64,000 nt of DNA from Corallococcus silvisoli (GTDB lineage: Bacteria > Myxococcota > Myxococcia > Myxococcales > Myxococcaceae), in assembly GCF_009909145.1 (NCBI RefSeq), contig NZ_JAAAPJ010000003.1, positions 372,001 through 436,000 of the forward strand. The letters run 5' to 3'. Of the stretch, positions 52,099 to 60,968 are shown piece after piece; the stretch's first letter is position 1, and each line of letters begins with the position of its first letter. Below the pieces are notes generated by a model, which did not search any database, was not told where the DNA came from, and saw nothing but the letters and a program-made list of their open reading frames with translations. A program made the position numbers and the translations under genes.

Positions 52099-52815
52099 TC
52101 AGATCAGGGGGTGGCCACCATCCACCCGCAGCACCTCGCCGGTGGTGAACCCATTGCCCATGAGGAACAGCGCGGCATGGCCCAGGTCGGTGGTCGTGCC
52201 GATACGTCCCACGGGGAGCCGACGCGCGTGCTGCTCGAACATCTGGCCCTTGGCATCCCCCGCGATGGCGTCCCAGACGGGGGTGTCAATCCAACCCGGC
52301 GACAGGGCGTTCACGCGCACCGGCGCGAGCTCCAAGGCCCAGGCGCGCACCGCGGACTCGATGGCACCATTCACCGCCGCGATGACCGAACCGTTCTGCA
52401 TGGGGCGGACGGAGGCGATCCCCGTGGTGAAGACGAGTGAGCCGCCGGGCTGGAGCCGGGCATGCCTGGCGACATGGAACGCCGCCATGAGCTTGGAGTC
52501 GAAGATGCGGCGCGCGGCGGCGAAATCCATCTCACGGATTCCGAGGTAGCGAGCCTCCACCGCCGTGACGACCACGTGGTTCACGGGCGGAAGCGCCTCG
52601 AAGAGCTGGCGCACCGCGTCCTCTTGCGTGACATCCGCCGAGGAGGTCCGCACGCGGCCCGGTCTTTCGAGCCGGGCAGCGGCTTGAGCCAGCTTCTCGG
52701 GGGAACGGCTCACGAGCGTCACGGACGCGCCTTGCTCCAGCGCGGCCTTGGCCACTCCGAATCCGATACCCGAGGATCCTCCCACCACCACGACATGTTG
52801 TTGTTCAAGGGTCAT
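52099..52815 (-). CDS. SDR family protein lacking the catalytic Tyr-Lys
   Basis: A 238-residue short-chain dehydrogenase/reductase fold. VVVGGSSGIGFG (10-20) is the NAD(P) loop, SPGW with the preceding APVRVNAL forms the structural core, and the C-terminus is GEVLRVDGGHPL. Where the Y-x-x-x-K active site should be, the protein has AAVNGAIES, as in an atypical SDR subgroup. Classical oxidoreductase chemistry is therefore uncertain. It is divergent from the LysR gene at 52877 across a 61-bp gap with a 9-bp inverted repeat, so the LysR protein probably regulates it. Confidence 0.85.
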   Translation of the reverse strand: MTLEQQHVVVVGGSSGIGFGVAKAALEQGASVTLVSRSPEKLAQAAARLERPGRVRTSSADVTQEDAVRQLFEALPPVNHVVVTAVEARYLGIREMDFAAARRIFDSKLMAAFHVARHARLQPGGSLVFTTGIASVRPMQNGSVIAAVNGAIESAVRAWALELAPVRVNALSPGWIDTPVWDAIAGDAKGQMFEQHARRLPVGRIGTTTDLGHAALFLMGNGFTTGEVLRVDGGHPLI

Positions 52816-52848
52816 GCGCCATGACTACCGCGTGGCCAGGGTTGCAAC

Positions 52849-52879
52849 CATGGGATGATGTGAAAGGCTCCATCCCATG
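52849..52879. promoter_or_regulatory. 9-bp inverted repeat at the LysR start
   Basis: CATGGGATG (52849-52857) and CATCCCATG (52871-52879) form a perfect inverted repeat with a 13-bp spacer. The right arm includes the LysR start codon and the left arm lies about 34 bp upstream of the SDR start. It is a candidate LysR-type operator in the divergent region. Confidence 0.55.
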
Positions 52880-53812
52880 AATGGAATGATGGTCAGCGAA
52901 AACCTGGGCCTCTTCGTGGCCGTGGCTCGGCAGCTGAGCTTCGTGGAGGCCGCGAAGCGCCTGGGGCTTCCCACCAGCACGGTCAGCCGCCGGATAGCGC
53001 TCCTGGAGGAGACGCTGGGGACTCGGCTCCTCCAACGCACCTCGCGGCGCGTGGGGTTGACGCTGGAAGGGACGCGGCTGCTGGAGCGAGCAGGGCCGCT
53101 GCTGGACCAACTTGGCGAGGTGCTCGACCAGTCCGTGGATCGAGAGGAAGAACCCGCCGGCAGGCTGCGGATTACGGCACCCGTGACGTCTGGAGCCCAG
53201 CGCATCGCCCCCCTGCTGTTCTCCTTCGCGGCCCAGCATCCGCGAGTGGCCGTGGAGTTGACGCTCACCAACTCCGTGGTGGACCTGGTGGAAGAAGGGT
53301 TCGACCTCGCCTTCCGGGTGGGTCCCATCCGGGACACCGAGCTGGTGGCGCGGCGGCTGTGGAGCATCGAGTCGGTGTTCGCGGCCTCCCCACGCTTCGT
53401 GCAAGACACCTTGAAGGGACAGACTCAGCTGACCCGGGAGGCGCTCAAGAAGGTGCCGGCGGTGCTTACGCTGCCTCGCGGGGTTTGGCGCCTGCGCCGC
53501 CGTGACGGCGGAGTGGAAGAGGTCCGACCAGCGGATGTTCGCGTCACGGTGAACGACCCACGGGTGGCAGTGGCGGCAGCTCAGGAGGGACTGGGCGTCG
53601 TCAGCGCGCCCAGGGAGCTGGTCGACCCGCATGGCCAGGCGCTCGTTCCGCTCACCGTGAAGGGGCGCACCCTGGAACCGCGAGAGCTCTTCGCGGTGTA
53701 TCCTTCACGAAGGCAGCTCTCCACGCGGGCACGCCGAGTGCTCGACTGGGTGATGAAGCATGGTGCTCCAGAGCCTTCGGCGAAGCACCGAGTCACGCAC
53801 CCTCACGGGTAG
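52877..53812 (+). CDS. LysR family transcriptional regulator
   Basis: The 311-residue protein has an N-terminal winged helix (LGLFVAVARQLSFVEAAKRLGLPTSTVSRRIALLEETLGTRLLQR) typical of LysR regulators of the AaeR/PerR type. A linker helix follows, then the two-lobed effector-binding domain (GRLRITAPVTSG, FDLAFRVGPIRDTELVARRL). It is divergent from the SDR gene, the standard LysR arrangement, and likely activates or represses it in response to a small molecule. ATG at 52877 has AAAGG 9 nt upstream; ATG at 52886 or 52889 are also possible. Confidence 0.88.
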   Translation: MNGMMVSENLGLFVAVARQLSFVEAAKRLGLPTSTVSRRIALLEETLGTRLLQRTSRRVGLTLEGTRLLERAGPLLDQLGEVLDQSVDREEEPAGRLRITAPVTSGAQRIAPLLFSFAAQHPRVAVELTLTNSVVDLVEEGFDLAFRVGPIRDTELVARRLWSIESVFAASPRFVQDTLKGQTQLTREALKKVPAVLTLPRGVWRLRRRDGGVEEVRPADVRVTVNDPRVAVAAAQEGLGVVSAPRELVDPHGQALVPLTVKGRTLEPRELFAVYPSRRQLSTRARRVLDWVMKHGAPEPSAKHRVTHPHG

Positions 53813-53939
53813 CGGGTGACACGAGACATCAGGTGCACCAGCGCGCCCGCCGCCGTCATCCCGAGCGCCGGAGTCGCGGCACGCGCGTCTGGACACCGGT
53901 AGGCCCCGTGCGCCTCCACTCCGCGCAGAACCAAGCTGG

Positions 53940-54021
53940 CGCGCTCCGCAATCGGCTCTTGTTCAATCTCTCCACCTACGTCGTGGTGAAGTTCAGTTCC
54001 CTGGTCAGCCACTTCACTTGA
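53940..54021 (+). pseudogene. Internally deleted copy of the small membrane protein
   Basis: The frame ends LLFNLSTYVVVKFSSLVSHF and a stop, which matches LFLFNFVIYL joined directly to YFVVNFGSLVSHF of the gene at 51521-51823. About 35 residues between the two parts are missing, and nothing upstream matches the N-terminus. It is a decayed duplicate. Confidence 0.55.
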
Positions 54022-54050
54022 GCCATGTGTCACCGCGGAATTCGAGACGT
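53981..54050. repeat. Copy B of the 70-bp dispersed repeat
   Basis: This is the second copy of the repeat at 51783-51853, about 87 percent identical, with a 1-bp deletion and several substitutions. The two copies lie about 2.2 kb apart in direct orientation and bracket the SDR/LysR pair. Confidence 0.7.
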
Positions 54051-54385
54051 TGAATGCGGCGCAGGCTCGCGACAGTCGCGGTGGCTGGGCAAATCACGCT
54101 TCTTCTACCGTCAGCTCCCGCTGGACGTCGGCCTCCTGCTCCCCCCTGCTTCAGCCGCATTCGCATGGGGCCCTCTCTGCCAGCAGCAGGCGCCGGGCGC
54201 GCGGCGGCACGGTTACGAGAAGCGCCGTCTCATCTCCACGCATGCGGGCCTCCGCTGGCGCGGTCGCCCTGTAGCGCGGCGGCTGAGGCGGAGGAATTCC
54301 CGAGGAAGAAAATGATCCGCGAGGCGTCCTCGGTTCGGCCCGCGGCGTCCACGCCGCCTCAGCAACAGGACCGAGAAAACACCCC

Positions 54386-56800
54386 ATGAAGCCCACGAAG
54401 CCCGCCCAGGACCTCGCCCTCTCCTCCACGTCCGCCGACGACACCGCGAGCGCCGGGCAGGCGCCCGAGCATGCACTGAATGTCCTGTCCGCCGCCGACC
54501 AGCCCCAGCCGGAGGCCGGCGTGGGCGCGCCGCACGAGGCGCTCGCGCGCGATGAGGTGGCCCATGCCCTTTTCGACACCGAGGACGCCTCGCTGCACCT
54601 GCCGGGCAGCGGCTTGCCAGTGGGCTCCGTGGAGGCATCCTGGCTGCTCGACGCGGGCAGCGCGGGGCGTGACTGGAAGCGCGAGCTTCGCGCGCTCTAC
54701 GCAGCGCTCGACAGCGCGAAGAACGACGGGTCGGACCTGACAGCCCTCACCACCCAGGCGGACGTGCTGCACCTCCTGGCGAGCGCGCGCGTCATCAACG
54801 CCTTCCGTGCGGAGGAGCTCGTGGTGCGCTTCTACGAGCAGGTGCGCGTGGCGCGCGCGGCCCAGAGCGAGCGGGTGCGCGGCTACTTCGCCTCGCTGCC
54901 TGCAAACTGGTTCACCGACAGCTCCATCTACTACACCTACCCGCACTCGCTCGGCGTGCCCGAGGGACAGGCGCGCGGCACGCTCTTCGATCTGGCGCAC
55001 CAGCTGCCCTCCCTGCTCGAGCTCGGGTACCGCAACATCCAGATGCTCCCGCACTGGAGCCACGGCGGCGGGGACGGTGGCTACGACGTGTCGGACTTCA
55101 CGGTGGACCCGGCCCTCGGCGGCGAGGAGGGCTTCCGCGCGCTGATGGACGAGGCGATGCGACTGGGGATGCGCGTCATCACCGACTTCATCCCCGACCA
55201 CATCTCCGTGCGCCACCCCTGGTTCCAGGCGCTGCTCGCCGGCGACGAGCGGAAGCTTTCGTGGTTCCTCCCCATGGACGCCGTGGAGTGCGTAGGCAAC
55301 GAGACGGACCGCAAGGGCAAGCTGCGCGTGCTGCTGCAGAGCGCCTCGGGCACCGTGTCGCGCCCCTGGGCCATCTTCCCCCACGCGAGCAAGCGCAACC
55401 TCATCGATGTCGAGGTGAACGGGAAGAAGCACCACGTCTTCCACTCCTTCTATCCGTTCCAGGTGGACCTCAACCTGCGCAACCCCGAGGTGCTCGGCGA
55501 GCTCTTCGCCATCCTCGGCTGGGAGCTGTCCTTCGGCGTGGTGGGCAAGCGCATGGACGCGGCCCCGCACTGGTTCAAGAAGGAGGGCACGGACTTCGAG
55601 AACCTCGCGGGCACCCACGCCTTGCAGGAGCTCTTCAAGTCCTTTGTCCGCCACGTGGTGGTGGGCAAGGGCATCATCGTGCCCGAGGTGGGCGAGGGCC
55701 TGCAGGAGGCGACGGGCTACTTCGGCCGCAAGGCAACCCTGCTCGGAGAGCCCTGCCACACCGAGGGCGACGCCATGTACGGCTTCGAGTGGAACTCCAC
55801 CCTTTGGGCACTGCTGCTCGACGGGGACGCGGGCCTCTTCTGGCGCTTCTCCGAGCACATGGACGCCCACGGGGCGGACACCTTCTGGTTCAACATGGGC
55901 CGCCACCACGACGAGCTGCGGACGGACCTGATGCCGGTCGGCGTGCGCGAGCGCGTGGAGGCCGTGCTCCTCTCCCGCGGCGCCCAGGTGTTCGCCGGAC
56001 GCGGGGTGGGCGGCCGCATGGCGGACTTCCTCCAGCGCGACCCGCGGCAGATCGCCAAGGCCTTCTTCCTCAACGCCCTGCCCCCGCGCGGCGTGCCCGT
56101 CACCTACTACGGGGACGAGGTCGGCGCGGTGAACCAGCCGCGGTACATGGCCGAGGAGCATGCCCGCCGCCTGCCCATCCTCACCGCGCTCGGCTTTCCC
56201 ACTGGGGACGGCTCGGCGGCGCTGGACCGGCGCGACATCGGGCGCGGCAGCGTGTACGCGGGCCAGCTGGCCGCCGCGCGCGAGGCGGGCTACCTGCCGC
56301 TGCGCACCACGCGTGCACTCAACCGGATGTGGGAGACGCGCGCCAGCTTGCGCCGCGGGGACGTGGCGCGGGTGGGCCACACGGGCGCGGCCGTGCTCTC
56401 CACCCTCAAGGTGGACCGCGAGGGGCAGGACACTCCTCTCTGGGCGCTCTGCAACCTCACGGGCGCGGAGCAGACGGTGACCCTGTCAGGGGCGGAGCTG
56501 CGCGGCGCCCTCGGAGCCGGGCGCCTGGGCCGGCCCTTCGGCCTGCGCGACGTGCTGGCGGTGGAGCGCGACGGGGCGGAGCCCGCGCTCGTGGTGGTGG
56601 ACGGCGACACGCTCACCCTCACGCTCGCCGCGCATGCACACCTGCTGTTGGAGGCGGTCCCCCTGAGCCAAGCCCGCCCTGCGGAAGGGCAGGTGGAAAA
56701 CCCGGTGGCGTCTTCCTGGTCGTCTTCAGACGATCGCCAGTCCCCCGAAGGACTGCGGGGAGGCCACCGCGCCTCAACCCACTCGCGCAGCGGACCCTGA
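54386..56800 (+). CDS. GH13 family glycoside hydrolase/transglycosylase
   Basis: The 804-residue cytoplasmic enzyme has all GH13 regions: DFIPDHIS (I, Asp267), GKRMDAAPHW (II, nucleophile Asp391), IIVPEVGEG (III, acid/base Glu434) and MGRHHDEL (IV, Asp509). YYGDEVGAVNQPRY follows, like that of amylosucrases and trehalulose/trehalose synthases. It acts on alpha-glucosides; exact substrate is not clear. The last 30 residues, rich in Ser and Arg and reading past the usual beta-sandwich end, may be out of the native frame. A long N-terminal extension of about 130 residues precedes the barrel. Confidence 0.88.
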   Translation: MKPTKPAQDLALSSTSADDTASAGQAPEHALNVLSAADQPQPEAGVGAPHEALARDEVAHALFDTEDASLHLPGSGLPVGSVEASWLLDAGSAGRDWKRELRALYAALDSAKNDGSDLTALTTQADVLHLLASARVINAFRAEELVVRFYEQVRVARAAQSERVRGYFASLPANWFTDSSIYYTYPHSLGVPEGQARGTLFDLAHQLPSLLELGYRNIQMLPHWSHGGGDGGYDVSDFTVDPALGGEEGFRALMDEAMRLGMRVITDFIPDHISVRHPWFQALLAGDERKLSWFLPMDAVECVGNETDRKGKLRVLLQSASGTVSRPWAIFPHASKRNLIDVEVNGKKHHVFHSFYPFQVDLNLRNPEVLGELFAILGWELSFGVVGKRMDAAPHWFKKEGTDFENLAGTHALQELFKSFVRHVVVGKGIIVPEVGEGLQEATGYFGRKATLLGEPCHTEGDAMYGFEWNSTLWALLLDGDAGLFWRFSEHMDAHGADTFWFNMGRHHDELRTDLMPVGVRERVEAVLLSRGAQVFAGRGVGGRMADFLQRDPRQIAKAFFLNALPPRGVPVTYYGDEVGAVNQPRYMAEEHARRLPILTALGFPTGDGSAALDRRDIGRGSVYAGQLAAAREAGYLPLRTTRALNRMWETRASLRRGDVARVGHTGAAVLSTLKVDREGQDTPLWALCNLTGAEQTVTLSGAELRGALGAGRLGRPFGLRDVLAVERDGAEPALVVVDGDTLTLTLAAHAHLLLEAVPLSQARPAEGQVENPVASSWSSSDDRQSPEGLRGGHRASTHSRSGP

Positions 56801-56852
56801 GCGAAGCCATCGCCGCCTTGGCCACGAAGTCCGGCGTCCCACGTGGAGCATC

Positions 56853-56894
56853 TACGAAGGCCTTCGTTGACATCTACGAACCCATTCGTATGAT
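56853..56894 (+). promoter_or_regulatory. BlaI-type promoter with two operators
   Basis: TTGACA (56867-56872) and TATGAT (56889-56894) with 16-bp spacing form a near-consensus promoter. TACGAAGGCCTTCGTT (56853-56868) and TACGAACCCATTCGTA (56875-56890) are two dyads with centres 22 bp apart that overlap the -35 and the spacer. The arrangement of two operators on one promoter matches repression by a BlaI/MecI-type regulator, here the next gene. Confidence 0.82.
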
Positions 56895-56924
56895 GCGTGC
56901 GTGGAGAGTCCAGGCGAGGCAATC

Positions 56925-57323
56925 ATGAGCGAGTCGAAGCTGCCGCGCCCCACGGATGGCGAGCTGGCCATCCTGCGGGTGCTCTGGGAGCGCGGAGACA
57001 GCACGGTGCGCGAAGTCCACGAGGCGCTCTCCCGGCGAGAGTCGGCGGAGGGCACGGGCTACACGACGGTGCTGAAGCTGATGCAAATCATGACGGACAA
57101 GGGACTGGTGGCGCGGGACGAGTCCCAGCGCGCGCACGTGTACCGGGCCCATGCGACGGAGCAGCGCACACAGCGGCAGCTCGTGACGGACCTCGTGGAG
57201 CGCGCCTTCGGTGGCTCTCCGGCGCGGCTGGCCATGCAGGCGCTCTCCTCGCGCAAGACGAGCGCCGAGGAGCTGTTGGAGCTGCGCAAGCTGCTCGATA
57301 CCTTGGACGGAGCTGACGAATGA
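56925..57323 (+). CDS. BlaI/MecI/CopY family repressor
   Basis: The 132-residue protein begins LPRPTDGELAILRVLWERGDSTVREVHEAL and has the winged helix GTGYTTVLKLMQIMTDKGLVARDE, characteristic of BlaI/MecI repressors. A C-terminal dimerisation helix pair follows. It should bind the two dyads at 56853-56890 and repress its own operon until cleaved by the adjacent BlaR1-type protease. ATG at 56925 is chosen because it fits the family N-terminus. Its stop overlaps the start of the protease gene (ATGA). Confidence 0.93.
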   Translation: MSESKLPRPTDGELAILRVLWERGDSTVREVHEALSRRESAEGTGYTTVLKLMQIMTDKGLVARDESQRAHVYRAHATEQRTQRQLVTDLVERAFGGSPARLAMQALSSRKTSAEELLELRKLLDTLDGADE

Positions 57324-59551
57324 GCGGCCTGCTGATGGAGTCATTGGGTTGGGCGCTGCTGCACTCGCTCTGGCAGGGCACGCTGGTGGCGGCGGCGCTC
57401 GCGGTGGCGCTGATGACGGTGGGTCGCCGCGCAGCCAACGCGCGCTATGCGCTGGCGTGTGGCGCGCTGCTGCTGGCCGTCGTGCTGCCGGCTGTCACGG
57501 GGTGGCGACAGGCCTCGGAGGCGCGCATGGAGCGAAGGCTCTCTCGCGGGGCTGGCTCCGAGTGGACTGGCGGCGCGAAGTCGAGCGGTGAAGCCACGGC
57601 GCCATCCCTGGCGACCCGACGGGGGGCGCGCCAGGACGGAGGCTCGCGCGCGGCCCCGATGGAGACGATGGGTCGACGGGCGGGCCATGAGGGCGCCCGG
57701 GGCGCCACGCTCGAGCAGCGCGGGACGGAGCTGACGGGTTGGGGGGTGGCGCGAGCGCGCACGGCGCTGGCGGAGAACCTGCGGTGGCTGGTGTTCCTCT
57801 GGGTCGCGGGCGTGGGGCTGAGCTCCGGGCGCCTGACAGCGGAGTGGGTGCGGCTGCGTCAGCTCACGCGGCGTGCCGTCGCGGCGCCCGCGGAGTGGCA
57901 GGCGCGGTTGGACATGCTCTCTGAACGTCTGGGCCTGACGCGCGCGGTGCGGCTGCTCCAGTCGACGGAGGTCGATGTGCCCTCGGCGGTGGGCTTCCTG
58001 TCCCCGGTGGTGCTGTTGCCGGTGTCCGCGCTCTCGGGGCTTCCCGCCCGGCAGTTGGAGATGGTGCTGGCGCACGAGCTGGCGCACATCCGCCGGCATG
58101 ACTTCGCGGTGAACCTGGTGCAGGTGCTGGTGGAGACGCTCTTCTTCTACCATCCGGCCATCCGGTGGGTGTCGGGCGTCATCCGCGAGGAGCGCGAGAA
58201 CTGCTGTGACGATGTCGCCGTGAGCGCCAGCGGCAACTCCGTCTCCTACGCCCGCGCCCTCACCGCGCTGGAGTCGCTGCGGGTGCTGCCCGAGGCGCCG
58301 AGCCCCGCCATGTCCGCGCTGGGCGGCTCGCTTCCGGACCGCGTGCGTCGAATCATCACCACGCCCGCCACGCACTGTTCCTCGCGCTGGGCCGCCGGGG
58401 CGTCGGTGCTGACGCTGGTCAGCAGCCTCGCGGTGGCCGCGCCGCTCACGTCGCTCGTGCTGCGGCAGTCCACGGCCGTCGCGCCGAACGCACCCGCCTC
58501 ACCTGCCGCCCTCGCGCCGCCGAGCACGACCATCGCGGCCCCGGGAGCGCCCCCTGCGCTCGCCGTGGGCCCCAAGGTGGACCTCGATGTCGCCGTGGCT
58601 CCGAAGGTCGCCTTCGCCCTCACCGTGGCCCCGAAGCGCCCGGCCCTCGTCTCCGCGACCACGAAGGCCGCCTTCGCGGTCCCCCTCCCCCAGGTCGCCG
58701 CCGCCGCGACGCCTGTCACGAAGGCCGCCTTCGCGGTCCCCCTCCCCCAGGTCGTCGCCGCCGCGGCGCCGGTCGCCGCGCCGAAGCCCGTCACTCCGGA
58801 CGAGGACGACGCGGACGACGCGGACGACCCCGATGAGCGCACCAGCGTGGGTGCCGGACAGGCGCTCTCCGTCGACCAGCTCGTGGCGCTGAAGGTCGCG
58901 GGGGTCACACCCGAGCGCGTGAAGGAGATGGAGTCGATGGGCTACGAGCCCACCGTCGGAAACCTGGTGAAGATGAGCCACGCCGGCGTCACCCCCGCGT
59001 TCACGAAGGAGATGAACGAGCGCTTCGGCGAGAAGCTGGACGCGGGCACGCTGGTGAAGCTGCGCCACATGGGCGTCACCCCGGACTACCTCGCGGCCCT
59101 CCAGAGCGCGGGCTTCGAGACGAACGACCCGGAGGAGATCATCCAAGCTCGCGCCCTCGGCGTGGACGCGGCCTACGTCCAGGGCCTCAAGGCCGCCGGC
59201 TACTCGGGCATGTCGCTGGAGGAGCTCTCCGAGCTGCGCGCGGTGGGCGTGAACCCCGACTACATCGCGGCGCTCGCGAGGCACGGGGTGTCGAAGCTCG
59301 ACGTGGATGACCTGACGCAGCTGCGCGCCACGGGTGTCACGCCGGAGTGGCTGGGTCAGATGCGCTCGGCCGGAGTGAAGACGACGGACCCGGAGGAGCT
59401 CACCGAGCTTCGCGCCCTGGGCATCCAGCCACGGTTCCTGCGCGAGCTGAACGACGCGGGCCTCAAGGACCTCTCCGTCGATGAGCTGGTGCGCCTGCGC
59501 TCCGGCGGCGTGGACGCCGACTTCATCCGGCGGCTGCGCGACTCGAAGTAG
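57320..59551 (+). CDS. BlaR1/MecR1-type M56 metalloprotease with helical-repeat tail
   Basis: A 743-residue protein with N-terminal membrane segments, then an M56 peptidase domain. AHELAHIRRHDF has the HExxH zinc site at 252-256, and ERENCCDDVAV carries the downstream acidic ligand. A further membrane segment lies near 365-385. The Pro/Ala-rich linker has a duplicated unit (KAAFAVPLPQVAA). The C-terminal 230 residues carry about eight repeats of a 27-residue unit such as ELSELRAVGVNPDYIAALARHG, instead of the penicillin-binding sensor of BlaR1. It likely senses another signal and cleaves the BlaI-type repressor. The same repeats form the next gene. Confidence 0.88.
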   Translation: MSGLLMESLGWALLHSLWQGTLVAAALAVALMTVGRRAANARYALACGALLLAVVLPAVTGWRQASEARMERRLSRGAGSEWTGGAKSSGEATAPSLATRRGARQDGGSRAAPMETMGRRAGHEGARGATLEQRGTELTGWGVARARTALAENLRWLVFLWVAGVGLSSGRLTAEWVRLRQLTRRAVAAPAEWQARLDMLSERLGLTRAVRLLQSTEVDVPSAVGFLSPVVLLPVSALSGLPARQLEMVLAHELAHIRRHDFAVNLVQVLVETLFFYHPAIRWVSGVIREERENCCDDVAVSASGNSVSYARALTALESLRVLPEAPSPAMSALGGSLPDRVRRIITTPATHCSSRWAAGASVLTLVSSLAVAAPLTSLVLRQSTAVAPNAPASPAALAPPSTTIAAPGAPPALAVGPKVDLDVAVAPKVAFALTVAPKRPALVSATTKAAFAVPLPQVAAAATPVTKAAFAVPLPQVVAAAAPVAAPKPVTPDEDDADDADDPDERTSVGAGQALSVDQLVALKVAGVTPERVKEMESMGYEPTVGNLVKMSHAGVTPAFTKEMNERFGEKLDAGTLVKLRHMGVTPDYLAALQSAGFETNDPEEIIQARALGVDAAYVQGLKAAGYSGMSLEELSELRAVGVNPDYIAALARHGVSKLDVDDLTQLRATGVTPEWLGQMRSAGVKTTDPEELTELRALGIQPRFLRELNDAGLKDLSVDELVRLRSGGVDADFIRRLRDSK

Positions 59552-59708
59552 GCAGCACGCCGTTGTCATCGCCACGGTGAGTCTTGGGGGGCATCCGCCC
59601 GCGCCCCCACCCCGTGGCCCCTTCTTCCCATCCCATCCTCCCTTCCCTCGCGGACGCGTCCACCCGACGCGCGCCGGACGGGAGGGCTCTGCCCGAAGGA
59701 GCCTCCCC

Positions 59709-60875
59709 ATGCGCCGCCCGTCGTCCTCCTTGTCCCTGCTGGCCCTGTTGCTCGTGGCCACCGCCTCCGCCGCCAGCGAGCTGCGCGGCGCCTGGACGTC
59801 CTCGCCCGAGGAGCTCTCGCCCGACAAGATCCACCTCCAGCTCGTCCAGCCCCATCAAGGCGACGAGCGCGACAGGGGCCAGATGGGCTTCACCGAGCCC
59901 CGCGCCTCCTTCCAGGGCCTGCCCGCCGGGGACGGCGCCGCCACCTTCACCCTGTCCCGCGAGGCAGGCACGCTTACCTTCACCGGCACCCTCCAGGACG
60001 GCGCGGGCGCGGGCCACTACCGCTTCACCCCCAGCGAGGCCTACGCGAAGTCCATGGCCGCGCTCGGCTACCCGAAGCTCACCGCCCTCCAGCAGTTCCA
60101 GCTCGCCACCACCAACGTCACCACCCAGCAGGTGAAGGACCTGGCGGCCCTCGGCCACAAGGACATCCCGCTGGAGAAGCTGCTCATGGTGGGCATCTTC
60201 AACGTGACGCGCGAGTTCGTCGGCGAGCTGGCGCGGCTCGGCTACCCGAAGCTGTCCCTGGACGAGCTCGTCCAGGGCCGCATCCACGGCATCAGCCCGC
60301 GGCGCGTGAAGGAGCTCGCCGACGCCGGCTTCCCGAAGCTCGCGTGGAAGGACCTGCTCGCCATGTCCATCCACGGCGTCACCCCCGAGTACATCCGCGA
60401 GGTGCGCGCCATGGGCTACACCGACGCGGACGCCGACCAGCTCGTCGCCTTCCGCATCCACGGCATCTCCACGGAGTTCGCCAGGGAGATGCGCGGCCTG
60501 GGCTTCAAGAGCCTCAAGGCAGACAAGCTCGTCGCCCTGCGCATCCACGGCGTCTCCACCGCCTTCGTCAAGGAGATGCGCGAGCTGGGCTTCAAGGACC
60601 TGGGCGAGGACGACTTCGTCACCCTGCGCATCCACGAAGTCACCTCGACCTTCGTGAAGGAGATGCGAGCACTGGGATTCCCGAAACTCACGCATGACCA
60701 GCTGGTGGCCTTCCGCATCCACAAGGTGACGCCCGAGTTCGTGAAACAAATGCGCGAGGCGGGCTACACTGAAATCACCCCGGATGAGCTGATCCGCCTG
60801 CGCATCCATGAAATCGACGGGACGTTCATGCGTTCCATGTCACACCGCAAGGACGGCGGAACGGGCGGCAAGTAG
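59709..60875 (+). CDS. Secreted protein made of the same helical repeats
   Basis: ATG at 59709 has AAGGAG 7 nt upstream. The 388-residue protein has a signal peptide (LLALLLVATASA) and a small N-terminal strand domain (residues 25-110). About ten helical repeats of 27 residues follow, for example DQLVAFRIHGISTEFAREMRGLGF, of the kind present at the C-terminus of the BlaR1-type protein encoded 157 bp upstream. It may bind or cap the sensor, or be its ligand. That is inferred from shared repeats and position. A 93-bp gap separates it from the next gene. Confidence 0.85.
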   Translation: MRRPSSSLSLLALLLVATASAASELRGAWTSSPEELSPDKIHLQLVQPHQGDERDRGQMGFTEPRASFQGLPAGDGAATFTLSREAGTLTFTGTLQDGAGAGHYRFTPSEAYAKSMAALGYPKLTALQQFQLATTNVTTQQVKDLAALGHKDIPLEKLLMVGIFNVTREFVGELARLGYPKLSLDELVQGRIHGISPRRVKELADAGFPKLAWKDLLAMSIHGVTPEYIREVRAMGYTDADADQLVAFRIHGISTEFAREMRGLGFKSLKADKLVALRIHGVSTAFVKEMRELGFKDLGEDDFVTLRIHEVTSTFVKEMRALGFPKLTHDQLVAFRIHKVTPEFVKQMREAGYTEITPDELIRLRIHEIDGTFMRSMSHRKDGGTGGK

Positions 60876-60968
60876 CGCTTCAGGGCCATTCGGGAAATCC
60901 ATCCTTTCACGCACGTTCTCTTCGAGGGAGCCCGGCGTCCTCGCTGCGCGAGGCGCCAGGGAGATGTC

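Larger units (their letters stand above)
53813..54385. other. 573-bp region with gene remnants
   Basis: No intact gene was found. 53940-54021 is a shortened copy of the small membrane protein at 51521, and 53981-54050 is copy B of the dispersed repeat. 54051-54385 contains no recognised product, and open frames there have no ribosome binding site. The following GH13 gene has a weak start context. Confidence 0.5.

Noticed and set aside
54359..56380. A 673-codon open frame on the reverse strand
   Set aside because: It is antisense to the GH13 gene, which has all four conserved regions. The reverse product has no recognisable motif.
58650..58800. Short tandem repeat considered as a CRISPR or regulatory repeat
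   Set aside because: The repeated AAGGCCGCCTTCGCGGTCCC unit is inside the coding sequence of the BlaR1-type protein and encodes a duplicated KAAFAVPLPQV linker.
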